Origin: an uncultured Paracoccaceae bacterium
GTDB lineage: Bacteria; Pseudomonadota; Alphaproteobacteria; Rhodobacterales; Rhodobacteraceae
Length of the DNA: 64,000 nt
NCBI GenBank assembly: GCA_938002605.1
Contig: CALLAF010000017.1
Coordinates: 62,001 to 126,000, forward strand
Direction of reading: 5' to 3'
Shown here: positions 15,756-24,760 of the stretch, one piece after another
Numbering within the stretch: position 1 is the first letter of the stretch
How the letters are laid out: every line of letters starts with the position of its first letter
Translations under genes and position numbers: made by a program
Notes under the pieces: model-generated
Told to the model about the DNA's origin: nothing
The model's database searches: none
Seen by the model: only the letters and a program-made list of their open reading frames with translations

Positions 15756-18196
15756 GCTTTCGTGCGATCGCCCTTGGGATCGTAGAACGGGCGCAACTGT
15801 GCCTCGGCATTGACCCGCGTACCCATGACGTCAATTTCAAAGGAACTGCCCAGCATCTCTGCGGCGGTTTCGCCTTTGCATGGCACATAGCCCATACCTA
15901 TTGCGGCCCCTAGATGATGCCCGTATCCGCCCGACGACAGATAACCGACGGTTTCGCCATCGCGCAGGATTGGTTCGTTATGGTAAAGCAGCGGTTCTGG
16001 ATCGGTCAGTTTGAACTGTACCAAACGGGTCAGTAGCCCGGATTCACGCTTTTGCAGCACCGCGTCACGGCCAATGAAATCGGGTTTGTCAGTCTTTACG
16101 GCAAAGCCCAACCCGGCCTCAAGCACGTGATCCTCGCAGGTGATGTCATGTCCAAAGTGCCGAAACCCTTTTTCAAGGCGTGCGGCATCCATCATATGCA
16201 TACCGCATAGCTTGGCATCCATGTCCTGCCCCGCCGCAAGCAGCGTTTCAAACACATGTGCGGCCATATCAGCAGAGACGTAAACTTCCCAGCCCAGCTC
16301 ACCCACATAGGTTACGCGATGGACCCGAGCGAGCCCCATGCCGATCTCAACCTCTTGCGCGGTGCCAAATGGGTTCGCATCGTTTGAGAAATCATTAGGC
16401 GAAACGGCTTGCAGCAGTTTGCGCGCGTTCGGCCCCATGACGGCGATCACAGCCTCTGATGCGGTGACGTCAGTGATCACCGCGTTAAGTGTGCCCAAGT
16501 TCCGCTGCATCCAAACCTGATCCGCCAGACGTGTTGCCGCAGGGGTGACAACGAGAAAAGCGATCTCGGATAGACGGGTCACCGTGACATCGGCCTCGAT
16601 CCCGCCAGCGTGGTTTAGAAATTGCGTATAGGTAATTTTACCGACCGGGACATCCATTTGCCCGCCGCTGATATGGTTTAGGAATGCGGTGGCATCGGGG
16701 CCTTCGACGCGGATCTTACCGAATGAAGACATATCGTACATGCCAACATTTGTGCGCAATGCCGCGACCTCGGTTGCGACATTGCTAAAAAAATTTTGCC
16801 GTTTCCATGAGTATTCATAGGCAGGCTTTTGTCCGGGGGTCGCAAACCAATTGGCGCGTTCCCATCCGGCAAGCTCGCCCATTACAGCACCTTGGTCCAA
16901 TAGGTGTTGGTGCAGCGGGCTGCGCCGAATGCCGCGCGCGGTTGCCTTTTGACGGAACGGATAGTGATCCGCATAAAGCAGCCCCAGCGTTTCTTTGGAC
17001 CGTTCAAACAGATAGGTTTTATTGCCCTGAAACGGCTGCATACGCGCGATGTCGACATCGCCCAGATCAAACGGCTTTGCGCCTGTGTCCATCCATTGGG
17101 CCAGCGCCATGCCCGCGCCACCGGCGGATTGGATACCAATTGAGTTGAACCCGGCGGCCACCCAAACATTGTCCATCTCCGGGGCTTGGCCAAGATGGTA
17201 CGCGTCGTCAGGGGTAAAGCTCTCGGGGCCGTTAAAGAACGTATGGATGCCAGCCTCTGCCAAGAGCGGGAGACGGTTTACCGCTGATTCCAAGATCGGC
17301 TCAAAATGATCAAAATCTTCGGGCAGTTGATCAAATTCGAAATCATCCGCGATGCCATCCATGCCCCATGGTTTCGCATTCGGCTCAAACGCACCCAACA
17401 ATATTTTCCCGGCGTCTTCTTTGTAATAGGCGCATTCATCAGGGACGCGCAGCACCGGAAGCTGGCTGAGGTTTGGAATGTTTTCGGTTACGATATAGAA
17501 GTGTTCGCAAGCATGTAGCGGCACATTGCTGCCCATCATTTTGCCAACCTCATGCCCCCACATGCCCGCACAGTTAACCACCATATCGCAGGCGATTGTG
17601 CCGCGGGCATCAGCCGTTTCCCAATCCACCGATGTGACCTTGCGACCGGTGCGGTTGACCTTAGTGACTTTGGTGTGTTCAGCGATGGTCGCGCCATTCA
17701 TGCGCGCGCCTTTCGCCAGTGCGAGAGCAATATTGCCCGGGTCACCTTGCCCGTCTAGCGGTAGATAAACCCCAGCTTTTACATCGTTAATATTTAGGTG
17801 TTCATAACGGTCTTTGACCTCTGCAGGGCTAATTTCAGCGACCTCGACGCCAAAGGCACGTGCCATTGCGGCCTGACGGAAAATCTCTTCGCGGCGGGCG
17901 TCGGTCAATGCGACGGTAATCGACCCATTGCGTTTGAACCCTGTCGCGACGCCTGTTTCGGCCTCTAGGTTACCGTATAGCTCTTGGGAATACTTCGCGA
18001 GCTTGGTCATATTCGCGGTCGCACGCAATTGTGCAATTAGGCCAGCGGCATGCCATGTGGTACCAGAAGTCAGCTGCTTGCGTTCCAGCAGAACAATGTC
18101 TTTCCAGCCCAGTTTGGCCAAGTGGTAAGCAACAGAACAGCCGATAACGCCGCCGCCGACGATAACAACACGCGCTGATTTAGGAAGGTGAGACAT
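15752..18196 (-). CDS. FAD-dependent GcvT oxidoreductase (dimethylglycine/sarcosine dehydrogenase-like)
   Basis: 814 aa from the ATG at 18196. N-terminal DAO-type FAD domain with GGGVIGC (14-20) and TSGTTWHAAGL, whose His49 matches the covalent FAD site of dimethylglycine dehydrogenase. A central FAO_M linker follows, then a GcvT folate-binding domain (about 420-715) and GcvT C-terminal barrel. Such enzymes oxidise N-methyl groups of dimethylglycine or sarcosine and pass the one-carbon unit to tetrahydrofolate. The XRE-cupin regulator lies directly upstream on the same strand, with a palindrome in front of this start. The exact N-methyl substrate is not determined. Confidence 0.88.
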   Translation of the reverse strand: MSHLPKSARVVIVGGGVIGCSVAYHLAKLGWKDIVLLERKQLTSGTTWHAAGLIAQLRATANMTKLAKYSQELYGNLEAETGVATGFKRNGSITVALTDARREEIFRQAAMARAFGVEVAEISPAEVKDRYEHLNINDVKAGVYLPLDGQGDPGNIALALAKGARMNGATIAEHTKVTKVNRTGRKVTSVDWETADARGTIACDMVVNCAGMWGHEVGKMMGSNVPLHACEHFYIVTENIPNLSQLPVLRVPDECAYYKEDAGKILLGAFEPNAKPWGMDGIADDFEFDQLPEDFDHFEPILESAVNRLPLLAEAGIHTFFNGPESFTPDDAYHLGQAPEMDNVWVAAGFNSIGIQSAGGAGMALAQWMDTGAKPFDLGDVDIARMQPFQGNKTYLFERSKETLGLLYADHYPFRQKATARGIRRSPLHQHLLDQGAVMGELAGWERANWFATPGQKPAYEYSWKRQNFFSNVATEVAALRTNVGMYDMSSFGKIRVEGPDATAFLNHISGGQMDVPVGKITYTQFLNHAGGIEADVTVTRLSEIAFLVVTPAATRLADQVWMQRNLGTLNAVITDVTASEAVIAVMGPNARKLLQAVSPNDFSNDANPFGTAQEVEIGMGLARVHRVTYVGELGWEVYVSADMAAHVFETLLAAGQDMDAKLCGMHMMDAARLEKGFRHFGHDITCEDHVLEAGLGFAVKTDKPDFIGRDAVLQKRESGLLTRLVQFKLTDPEPLLYHNEPILRDGETVGYLSSGGYGHHLGAAIGMGYVPCKGETAAEMLGSSFEIDVMGTRVNAEAQLRPFYDPKGDRTKA

Positions 18197-18212
18197 TGCG
18201 GTGACCTTGATA

Positions 18213-18235
18213 TGAAATTTTACCAAATAATTTCA
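18213..18235 (-). promoter_or_regulatory. candidate operator upstream of the GcvT oxidoreductase
   Basis: TGAAATT (18213-18219) and AATTTCA (18229-18235) form a 7-bp perfect inverted repeat with a 9-base AT-rich spacer, 17-39 bases before the oxidoreductase start. It is a good size for an XRE-type dimer, and the adjacent regulator is the obvious candidate to bind it. Confidence 0.45.
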
Positions 18236-18289
18236 CGAACGGGCGATTCGGTCACGCGAAATCGTTCCGGATTTTAGGAAATTGTTAGA

Positions 18290-18847
18290 TCAATAAACCG
18301 GAGGCGAGATCACCCAGATCATTTCGCATGCGGACGCGCCTTGGTTTTCCCAGCGGTACATTTCACCGCGTAGTCGAAAACTATCACCTGCGGACAATGT
18401 GTAATGCACGTCATTCACCCAAATATTCAGTTGCCCACTGATGACATAGCCGATCTCTTGGGTGTCACGTTGCAAGGGGGCCGCGAGCTGCGATCCAGGT
18501 TCAAATCGCGAATGGATGACTTCAAAACTATCGGTGAGATCGGGTGACAGCAGGCCTTCGGTCAGCCCTTTGGTGCCGTTGCGCATGGGACGTCGGGCGT
18601 TTGCGCGCACGATGATCCCATCGTCGGCAGGGTCAGCATCGGTTTGGACCAAGCTCGCAAGCGTGGTGTCCAGTATCGTCGCAATCCTGTTCAAATCGGC
18701 GATTGAAGGGACCGAGATGTCGCGTTCAACCTGACTTAACCATCCGACCGAACGGTCCAGCGCAGTCGCGAGATCGATGAGCGTAATGCCGCGCGCCTTG
18801 CGCAATGCGCGCAGATCAGCGCCCAGTGTTTTGGGTGTTGTGTTCAT
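18290..18847 (-). CDS. XRE-family transcriptional regulator with cupin sensor domain
   Basis: 185 aa from the ATG at 18847. The N-terminal helix-turn-helix spans about residues 8-63 (LGADLRALRKARGITLIDLA, then SVGWLSQVERDISVPSIADL). The C-terminal cupin covers about 110-185 (LQRDTQEIGYVISGQLNIWV, SAGDSFRLRG, YRWENQGASACEMIW). This HTH-cupin class often controls amine or amino-acid catabolism by binding the substrate in the cupin. Being 93 bases upstream of the FAD-GcvT gene, it is likely its local regulator. Confidence 0.88.
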   Translation of the reverse strand: MNTTPKTLGADLRALRKARGITLIDLATALDRSVGWLSQVERDISVPSIADLNRIATILDTTLASLVQTDADPADDGIIVRANARRPMRNGTKGLTEGLLSPDLTDSFEVIHSRFEPGSQLAAPLQRDTQEIGYVISGQLNIWVNDVHYTLSAGDSFRLRGEMYRWENQGASACEMIWVISPPVY

Positions 18848-18907
18848 GGGCTTCCCTTGGCGGCATTCAGATCGCCATGCTAGCCGCGCGCGCGAAAAAC
18901 GCAATCT

Positions 18908-19363
18908 TTAGCTGGAGGCGAATGCTTGCTTTAAGATGGCAGTCAATGCTGTCGCGTCGTTTGTATCGAATGCATCGGGCTGATTGCTGTCGATGTCGAA
19001 CACCGCAATGAGGTTTTGCGTGCCGCCAAACACCGGAATGACCAGTTCCGAACGGGTGCTGCTGGCGCAAGCAATGTGATCCGCGAATGCATCGACATCC
19101 GGCACAAGCTGCGTTTCGCCGCTGCGCGCTGCCGCGCCGCATACGCCGCGTGAAAAAGGAATTGTCAAACAGCCGTGGCCGCCTTGGTAGGGGCCAATTT
19201 TCAGCAATTCCGGGGTGGTCACCCGGTAAAAGCCGGTCCAGTCGAAACGAGCGTCGCTGTGATGAACTTCGCAGGCGATTGTGGCCATCAACGCGACGTG
19301 ATCTGTTTCACCTTCCGTCAGCGCGGCAATTGTTTTTGCAAGTAAATCATAGTCGACGCGCAT
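18908..19363 (-). CDS. msrC: free methionine-(R)-sulfoxide reductase (GAF domain)
   Basis: 151 aa single GAF domain. The three cysteines needed by fRMsr are present at 65, 75 and 99 (GGHGCLTIPFSRGVCG and HIACAS), with the same 10 and 24 residue spacing as the E. coli enzyme (84, 94, 118). The enzyme reduces free Met-R-sulfoxide in the cytoplasm with thioredoxin. The ATG at 19363 gives the usual length; a longer frame to 19498 would overlap the divergent gamma-glutamyltransferase. It lies divergent from ggt. Confidence 0.88.
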   Translation of the reverse strand: MRVDYDLLAKTIAALTEGETDHVALMATIACEVHHSDARFDWTGFYRVTTPELLKIGPYQGGHGCLTIPFSRGVCGAAARSGETQLVPDVDAFADHIACASSTRSELVIPVFGGTQNLIAVFDIDSNQPDAFDTNDATALTAILKQAFASS

Positions 19364-19483
19364 CGGTGATATTCCTTTGTCTGGGCTTATACGCGGACCT
19401 AGCGTGATGCGCTTTCCGGGGCAAGACCCGTTGCACACGCTACAATTTTGCGTACCGTGTGCAGGTAATTCTAGGGGGACTTT

Positions 19484-21058
19484 ATGCGCGATTTTCACTT
19501 ACCCGGCCGCTCGGCTGTTTACGCAACCAACGGAATGGCTGCGACATCGCACCCATTGGCGGCCAAAGTCGCGATCCAGATGCTTGAAGCCGGGGGCAAT
19601 GCGGTTGACGCTGCGATTGCAGGTGCCGTGTTGCTGGGGATTTGTGAACCGCAAATGACAGGGATTGGCGGCGATTGTTTCGTGCTACTGACCCCGCCGG
19701 GCGAAGACCGCGTTGTCGCACTGAACGGATCAGGCCGTGCACCAGCCGGGATTGACGCTGATGCTTTGCGCGCCAAAGGGCCGGTTGTCGCGCCGTATAG
19801 TGTCGATGCCGTCACCATCCCCGGTGCCGTTGATGCATTTTGCCGCCTTTCTAAGGATTGGGGTAAACTGGGCATTAAGGCCGCGCTTGCCCCAGCAATT
19901 CATTACGCTGAAGCGGGTGTGCCCGTCGCACCGCGTGTCGCGTCTGACTGGGCGCAGGGGGCGGGGAACCTATCAGGGCGCGCGCGTGATCTGTTTCTTT
20001 TGAACGGCGAGGTGCCGCAACCCGGCCAGATGTTCCGCGCGCCCGGCCAAGCCAAGGTCCTGCGCGAAGTCGCGATGGAAGGCCGCGCTGGTTTCTACGA
20101 AGGCGCGGTAGCCGAAGATATGATCAAGAGCCTGAACGCTTTGGGCGGCACCCATACGCTGGATGATTTCGCGAATGTCGGCTGTGAATACACCGATCCG
20201 ATTTCGGGTGGTTACGGCGGGTTAGAGCTGTGTGAACACCCGCCTAATGGGCAGGGGGCGACGGCGATCTTGCTGCTCAATATCCTCAAGCATTTCGACA
20301 TTGCTGGCATGGACCCGTGGGGCGCTGAGCGCGCGCATATCGAGGCCGAAGCGACCAAGCTTGCCTATGACGCGCGCAATCGGTTTATCGCGGATCCCGA
20401 TCATACAACGCGCGCCGATTACATGATGGCACCCGAAACCGCAGCAAAACTGACCGCACTGATTGACCCACAAAAGGCAATGCCCGCCGCCGCCCCGCTC
20501 ACGGAATCTGTGCATAAGGATACGATCTATATCACTGTGGTCGATAAAGACCGGATGTGCGTGTCCTTGATCTATTCTGTGTTTCATTCCTTTGGGTCTG
20601 GCATTGCGTCGGATGAATACGGGGTGCTGTTTCAAAACCGCGGTGCGGGGTTCACGCTCGAAAAGGGGCACCCCAACGAGGTGGGGGGTGGCAAACGCCC
20701 CATGCACACGATCATTCCGGGGCTGCTGAAAAGAGACGGGAAACCCTATATGCCGTTTGGCGTGATGGGTGGTGCCTATCAATCAACCGGGCATGCAAGG
20801 TTTGTCAGCAACCTGACCGATTTTGGATTGTCGCCCCAAGAGGCAATGGATGCGCCGCGCCTGTTTGCGGATGGCGATAGGCTGAATGTCGAAAATGGTT
20901 ATGCGGATAGCGTAAAAGCAGCGCTGCGCGATTTGGGCCATAAACTACAGACACCTGAAACCGCTATCGGCGGGTCGCAGGCAATTATGATCCATGATGA
21001 TGGCGTTCTAGAGGCAGGCAGCGACCCGCGCAAAGACGGTTGTGCCTTGGGGTATTGA
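19484..21058 (+). CDS. ggt: gamma-glutamyltransferase family protein
   Basis: 524 aa Ntn-hydrolase of the gamma-glutamyltranspeptidase family. N-terminal signature MAATSHPLAAKVAIQMLEAG then GNAVDAAIA, and the autoprocessing region at HKDTIYITVVDKDRMCVSLI, whose Thr would be the new N-terminal nucleophile. Oxyanion and substrate elements (VGGGKRPMHTIIPGL) follow. No signal peptide is seen, unlike classic periplasmic GGT, so it may be one of the cytoplasmic homologues that hydrolyse acylated or gamma-glutamyl compounds. An AGGGGG ribosome site precedes the ATG. Confidence 0.85.
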   Translation: MRDFHLPGRSAVYATNGMAATSHPLAAKVAIQMLEAGGNAVDAAIAGAVLLGICEPQMTGIGGDCFVLLTPPGEDRVVALNGSGRAPAGIDADALRAKGPVVAPYSVDAVTIPGAVDAFCRLSKDWGKLGIKAALAPAIHYAEAGVPVAPRVASDWAQGAGNLSGRARDLFLLNGEVPQPGQMFRAPGQAKVLREVAMEGRAGFYEGAVAEDMIKSLNALGGTHTLDDFANVGCEYTDPISGGYGGLELCEHPPNGQGATAILLLNILKHFDIAGMDPWGAERAHIEAEATKLAYDARNRFIADPDHTTRADYMMAPETAAKLTALIDPQKAMPAAAPLTESVHKDTIYITVVDKDRMCVSLIYSVFHSFGSGIASDEYGVLFQNRGAGFTLEKGHPNEVGGGKRPMHTIIPGLLKRDGKPYMPFGVMGGAYQSTGHARFVSNLTDFGLSPQEAMDAPRLFADGDRLNVENGYADSVKAALRDLGHKLQTPETAIGGSQAIMIHDDGVLEAGSDPRKDGCALGY

Positions 21059-21159
21059 GATAAAAAACACACCCTATGCATGCAATTGCGATTGACCAAC
21101 AAAGGGTGATTAAGGATAAGCCATTAGATGTTCTCGGTTAGTAATTTGTTAGGGTTATT

Positions 21160-22149
21160 ATGCTAGTCTTGCGTGCCATTCCATTTTCCTTTGCGATCCT
21201 TTGGCGGATGACAATCGTCTTACCTTTTGTTGGTCTGGCGCTCGCTGTCTTTTCGGTCATGTTTGTGATCTGGTTTCTGACATCGCTGATTTTCTTTCCG
21301 TCGATAGCCCTCATAATCATGTCGTTGTTTGCGTATTTCCCTGTCGCGGGCTTTCTGGTGCTCTTCGCTGTCATGTCGGCGATGATGTCAGTTGTCCCAA
21401 CAATGGTTGGTACGCGGCTTGGATTACAGGCGCGTGGAGTGATTGTGCGCGATGGTTATGGTAAAATGGTCCTGCCCGCATTGGGCTATGGGCTGTTTGA
21501 AAGCTTGCTTGGTATCATCTTGATATCTGCGGGATTTGCGCTGTTCCTGCTGGTCTCGCCGCTGACGCTTGCGGATCTGAGCATGCTTACTGAGACCAGT
21601 TCCGAACAGGAGATTTTTGACGTGTTTTCAGGTAGCGGTAGAATTGCATGGCCGGTCATAATCTTGGTGGCATTGGTGATCGCGGCGGTGCGCGCGCTAC
21701 TCTTGGTTCCACTCGCAGGAGCATCTATCGGACGTGATGCAAACGGTAGTATGCACACCCCGTTTATGGGCGCGGGCACAAGTTTCCTATCTGTGTTTGT
21801 CGTCGTCTTGCTCGCCTCTTGCAGCTCATACTTTGTTGCACCGCTTGTCGCGTTTGTTGCCGAACTAATTGGCTACGTCGATGCTCAAATTGGCGTCTTG
21901 AAAACCACGGGCAAGACGGGTTTCGAAGACATTTCGCTCGCGACTTGGCAGGGGTGGGCGTTGTTGACGCTGATCGTTCTTTATTGGATCTGGATTTTCA
22001 GCCTGCAATGCGCGGTCGCGGTTCTAGCCTACCTTCAAAAGCAGGAAGCCTATGAAGAAATCAGGAACGCAGAAGTTGCGGTAAAGCGTATGGCGGCCGA
22101 GGAGGTGCGCGGTCTGTGGAAAGAACGGATGCCGCCGGGGCGGCGCTAA
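21160..22149 (+). CDS. hypothetical polytopic membrane protein
   Basis: 329 aa with about six to seven hydrophobic segments: two long ones in the first 90 residues (LPFVGLALAVFSVMFVIWFL, ALIIMSLFAYFPVAGFLVLF), others near 105-130, 165-190, 210-245 and 265-295, then a charged C-terminal tail. No catalytic motif or family signature is recognised. It converges with the small membrane protein that follows, overlapping it by 4 bases. Localisation to the inner membrane is the only safe inference. Confidence 0.65.
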   Translation: MLVLRAIPFSFAILWRMTIVLPFVGLALAVFSVMFVIWFLTSLIFFPSIALIIMSLFAYFPVAGFLVLFAVMSAMMSVVPTMVGTRLGLQARGVIVRDGYGKMVLPALGYGLFESLLGIILISAGFALFLLVSPLTLADLSMLTETSSEQEIFDVFSGSGRIAWPVIILVALVIAAVRALLLVPLAGASIGRDANGSMHTPFMGAGTSFLSVFVVVLLASCSSYFVAPLVAFVAELIGYVDAQIGVLKTTGKTGFEDISLATWQGWALLTLIVLYWIWIFSLQCAVAVLAYLQKQEAYEEIRNAEVAVKRMAAEEVRGLWKERMPPGRR

Positions 22150-22541
22150 CCTGCCCGGAGGGATCGCAAAAACAACCCGATCCCGCCCACAAGCAGTACG
22201 AGGATGACGATCAGATCAAAAGCGCTCATCCGTTCGAGCTGCAATGTCATATTTGCGATGACGCCAAATATAAGCGCAATCATCGATCCCCCGGCAAGGA
22301 TCCAACCGATCCAATTTTTGGCGTTATAAAACACCATGCCGACGCCAAACATGAACGGAATAAAGACCATTCCCGATGTGATGGGCACACCACCAATGCC
22401 AAACACGCGCGAGCCAAAGCCGAAATTGGGCCGCACGACAATGCCGCTTAGCAGCAGGTAGCCGCCCCCGATGATCATAATCACACCGATCAAGAAGCTA
22501 CCGGTTCCGCCGTCTGATCCACCCGCACCACGTCGTGCCAT
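22146..22541 (-). CDS. small inner-membrane protein, unknown function
   Basis: 131 aa beginning with a glycine-rich MARRGAGGSDGGTGS tail followed by four hydrophobic segments (GVIMIIGGGYLLLSGIVV, SGMVFIPFMFGVGMVF, GWILAGGSMIALIFGVIANM, DLIVILVLLVGGIGLFL). Such compact four-helix proteins are frequent and unassigned in Rhodobacterales. It is monocistronic, 84 bases beyond the end of bluB on the same strand, and could be read through from the cobalamin block. Confidence 0.65.
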   Translation of the reverse strand: MARRGAGGSDGGTGSFLIGVIMIIGGGYLLLSGIVVRPNFGFGSRVFGIGGVPITSGMVFIPFMFGVGMVFYNAKNWIGWILAGGSMIALIFGVIANMTLQLERMSAFDLIVILVLLVGGIGLFLRSLRAG

Positions 22542-22625
22542 AACGTTTCTTTCTTTGCTGTCGTTCGTTTGTTGTATGCGACGGTGACGTTGATTGCTAG
22601 GGCTGGGCTGCCAAGCCCAATCTTG

Positions 22626-23249
22626 CTAGATTTCGTGCCAGCGGGTTGGCGTGTTTTCTTGCCATTTCTTGTCGTGCAAAAGAGGGGTGTCCGTATCAAA
22701 CGCGGCTTTGCCCAGACATAAATATCCGGTCAATTGCCAATGATCTGGCACGCCCAATGTCTGCGAAACCGCCTGTGGATCAAGGATGGAAACCCACCCA
22801 AGCCCTAGGTTTTCGGCCCGTGCCGCCAACCAAAGCGTATAGATCGCCGTAACGCTGGAATAGCACAGCATTTCAGGCATGGTTTGGCGGCCAAGGCCGC
22901 GCCCCTCGACAGGTTGGTTTTCTGTAAACACGGCCAAATGCACAGGCGCGTCGCGTAACCCGGCAAGTTTCAAGCCCGCGTAGGATGCACGTGTGTCATC
23001 ATCATAGATTTCGGCGGCTTCTGCGTTGGCTTTCTCAAAATTTGCGATGATTTTTGCGCGTAGGGCCGGGGTCGTTACATGCAGTACCCGCCACGGCCTT
23101 GCATTGCCCACAGATGGGGCCAGATCCATTGCGGCGCGCAATCGCGCGAGCACATCCTCAGGGACCGGTTCGGTACTAAAATGCCGGACATCCCGCCGCC
23201 ATTGCAAGACATCGTTCAGGGCGTCGCGGTGGGCTTGGGTCAGTTGCAT
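22626..23249 (-). CDS. bluB: 5,6-dimethylbenzimidazole synthase BluB
   Basis: 207 aa from the ATG at 23249, which shares one base with the stop of the gene upstream (TGATG), fixing the start by coupling. It is a nitroreductase-fold enzyme that cannibalises reduced FMN with O2 to make the lower ligand of B12. Matching segments are QWRRDVRHFSTEP, DLAPSVGNARPWRV and AARAENLGLGWVSILDP, with the Asp in the flavin-binding RRDVR segment and the Ser of the APSVGN segment. Placement in the cobalamin block supports this over a generic nitroreductase. Confidence 0.9.
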   Translation of the reverse strand: MQLTQAHRDALNDVLQWRRDVRHFSTEPVPEDVLARLRAAMDLAPSVGNARPWRVLHVTTPALRAKIIANFEKANAEAAEIYDDDTRASYAGLKLAGLRDAPVHLAVFTENQPVEGRGLGRQTMPEMLCYSSVTAIYTLWLAARAENLGLGWVSILDPQAVSQTLGVPDHWQLTGYLCLGKAAFDTDTPLLHDKKWQENTPTRWHEI

Positions 23250-23611
23250 CAGCCTTGCACCCATTTGTTGGCTTGGCTGGGCAGAAATGCTTCGACGGCG
23301 GCAGTCGCAATAACGGCTGTATCCCCCGTTTCAGGGTTGGGGACATTCATTCCGCCATGGACTGCCGACACGGTTGCGCGCCCTCGCGGCAGTTTGGCGA
23401 CCAGTGCAGCGGTGTCTATCTTGTCGGGTTCCTGCACGCCGATGGTGACTTGAACCCGCATGGCGTCGGTTTCTAGACCGATGCTTTGAAAAATGGGTAA
23501 AGTCGAATGGCGGATCGCGTCTTCGATCGCGCGAGCGGCGGCCTTTTGGTAATCCATCCCGTGTAGGTCATTTCCCATACCCATTTCGATAATCACACGT
23601 TGGTCTGTCAT
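23249..23611 (-). CDS. Lin0512 family protein, second of a tandem pair
   Basis: 120 aa, Lin0512-type conserved protein of unknown function. Features are the N-terminal IEMGMGNDLHGMDYQKAAAR segment, a Gln-x-Pro-Asp stretch (VQEPDKIDT) and VHGGMNV near the C-terminus. It overlaps its paralogue upstream by 4 bases (ATGA) and bluB downstream by one base, so the three genes form a tightly coupled unit. The link to bluB suggests a cofactor-related task, but this is context only. Confidence 0.75.
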   Translation of the reverse strand: MTDQRVIIEMGMGNDLHGMDYQKAAARAIEDAIRHSTLPIFQSIGLETDAMRVQVTIGVQEPDKIDTAALVAKLPRGRATVSAVHGGMNVPNPETGDTAVIATAAVEAFLPSQANKWVQG

Positions 23612-23952
23612 CTGGGCACCATATCAAAGCTGACGTTAATCGCGACGTTGGCAATCACAGTTGGGTTGCCATCAGGGCGCGCAATATCAAGCCCGCCTTT
23701 GGTGACATTGATCGTCGGTTGCCCATAGGGAAAGATATCTAACAGAGCGTTGGTATCCACCCGGTCGGGCGCTTGCACGGCGATCTGGACGTCGATCAAC
23801 ATTGCCTCTTTCGGAAAACCAAATAGTTCCGCCATATTGATTGAGTTATGCCAAAGTGCGTCTTGCAGACCACGCCGCGCCGCTTGGGTATAGTCTTGGC
23901 GGCGCAGGCTGGTGCCCATACCAAATTCAGTTAGCACACGGTGGATTGGCAT
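23608..23952 (-). CDS. Lin0512 family protein, first of a tandem pair
   Basis: 114 aa, paralogous to the following gene: TEFGMGTSLRRQDYTQAARR, VQAPDRVDT and VTKGGLDI align with IEMGMGNDLHGMDYQKAAAR, VQEPDKIDT and VHGGMNV. Both have the same compact alpha/beta length and no signal peptide or metal motif. Two divergent copies in one operon suggest a heteromeric assembly. Function unknown. Confidence 0.75.
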   Translation of the reverse strand: MPIHRVLTEFGMGTSLRRQDYTQAARRGLQDALWHNSINMAELFGFPKEAMLIDVQIAVQAPDRVDTNALLDIFPYGQPTINVTKGGLDIARPDGNPTVIANVAINVSFDMVPR

Positions 23953-24002
23953 TTGGATGCGCCTTGTTGGGTCAGTTGCCGCAACCTAGCGCAAGGTGAT
24001 CA

Positions 24003-24671
24003 TCAACGCGAGAACCGCAGCGTATTTTTATGCCAAGTAAGTTTCGTATTGCGGGCAAGCCGTTCGCAGCTGTCGTTGAGGCCGATCCGATTTGACCATT
24101 TGGCCATAGATCGCACCGGAATTGCGTGGATGTCCCCAAAACCGTCAACAAGAACGCATTCTTCCTGCCCTGGCCCATCGCCGTTATCACGGTGGCCGAA
24201 GACAAAATTATTTGGGTTCATATCGCTGGCACGGATGTCATTGGCAAAGATGCGCGCGATTGTGTCGTTCAGCAAATCAATGTCATGATCGCTTAGTGTT
24301 TGCGCTTTGACCTTTGCGCCCAACGTCTGGCCAAGCGTCCCATCTGCGTTCAACACACTTTCTGTCAGGCACCCGAGCCCGATATTCGTGCTGACGAACC
24401 CAAACATATGCGACATGGGCGCCCGAAATTCAGGTTCAGGGTGGCCCAACATGACCCTTAGGTATTCACTGTATTCTTTTCGGATCTGGCGCAAGCGCGT
24501 GCTTGGAAACCAACGATCAACGATGCCGTTGAAATTGTTGCGACGCGGCATATTGCTGTGCGGCTTCAGTACTTTGATCAGTTTGGTCCGATCCGTAGGG
24601 TGAAAATAGACAGCACGCTGCACGCCGCTCGCGACAAGACTATTTGGCAAAAGGTTAAGCGCATGTGTCAT
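24003..24671 (-). CDS. YrbL-like (PhoP regulatory network) protein
   Basis: 222 aa resembling the YrbL family, a degenerate protein-kinase-like fold. Visible pieces are AVYFHPTDRTKLIKVLKPH (a beta-strand with the Lys of a small N-lobe), KEYSEYLRVM, and a catalytic-loop-like NDIRASDMNPNNFVFGHRDN followed by ECVLVDGFGD, which mimics D-x-x-x-x-N and DFG. E. coli YrbL is in the PhoP regulon but its biochemical role is unknown. It stands between cobO and the Lin0512 pair, with gaps of 50-90 bases on each side. Confidence 0.75.
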   Translation of the reverse strand: MTHALNLLPNSLVASGVQRAVYFHPTDRTKLIKVLKPHSNMPRRNNFNGIVDRWFPSTRLRQIRKEYSEYLRVMLGHPEPEFRAPMSHMFGFVSTNIGLGCLTESVLNADGTLGQTLGAKVKAQTLSDHDIDLLNDTIARIFANDIRASDMNPNNFVFGHRDNGDGPGQEECVLVDGFGDIHAIPVRSMAKWSNRIGLNDSCERLARNTKLTWHKNTLRFSR

Positions 24672-24760
24672 GATCCTGTTACATAAGCGCTAAGCCGTTT
24701 GGATCAAGTCACATTTACGTATTGCGCAGCGTTCGTGGCAATTTGGCGCGCTTTTCTGCC

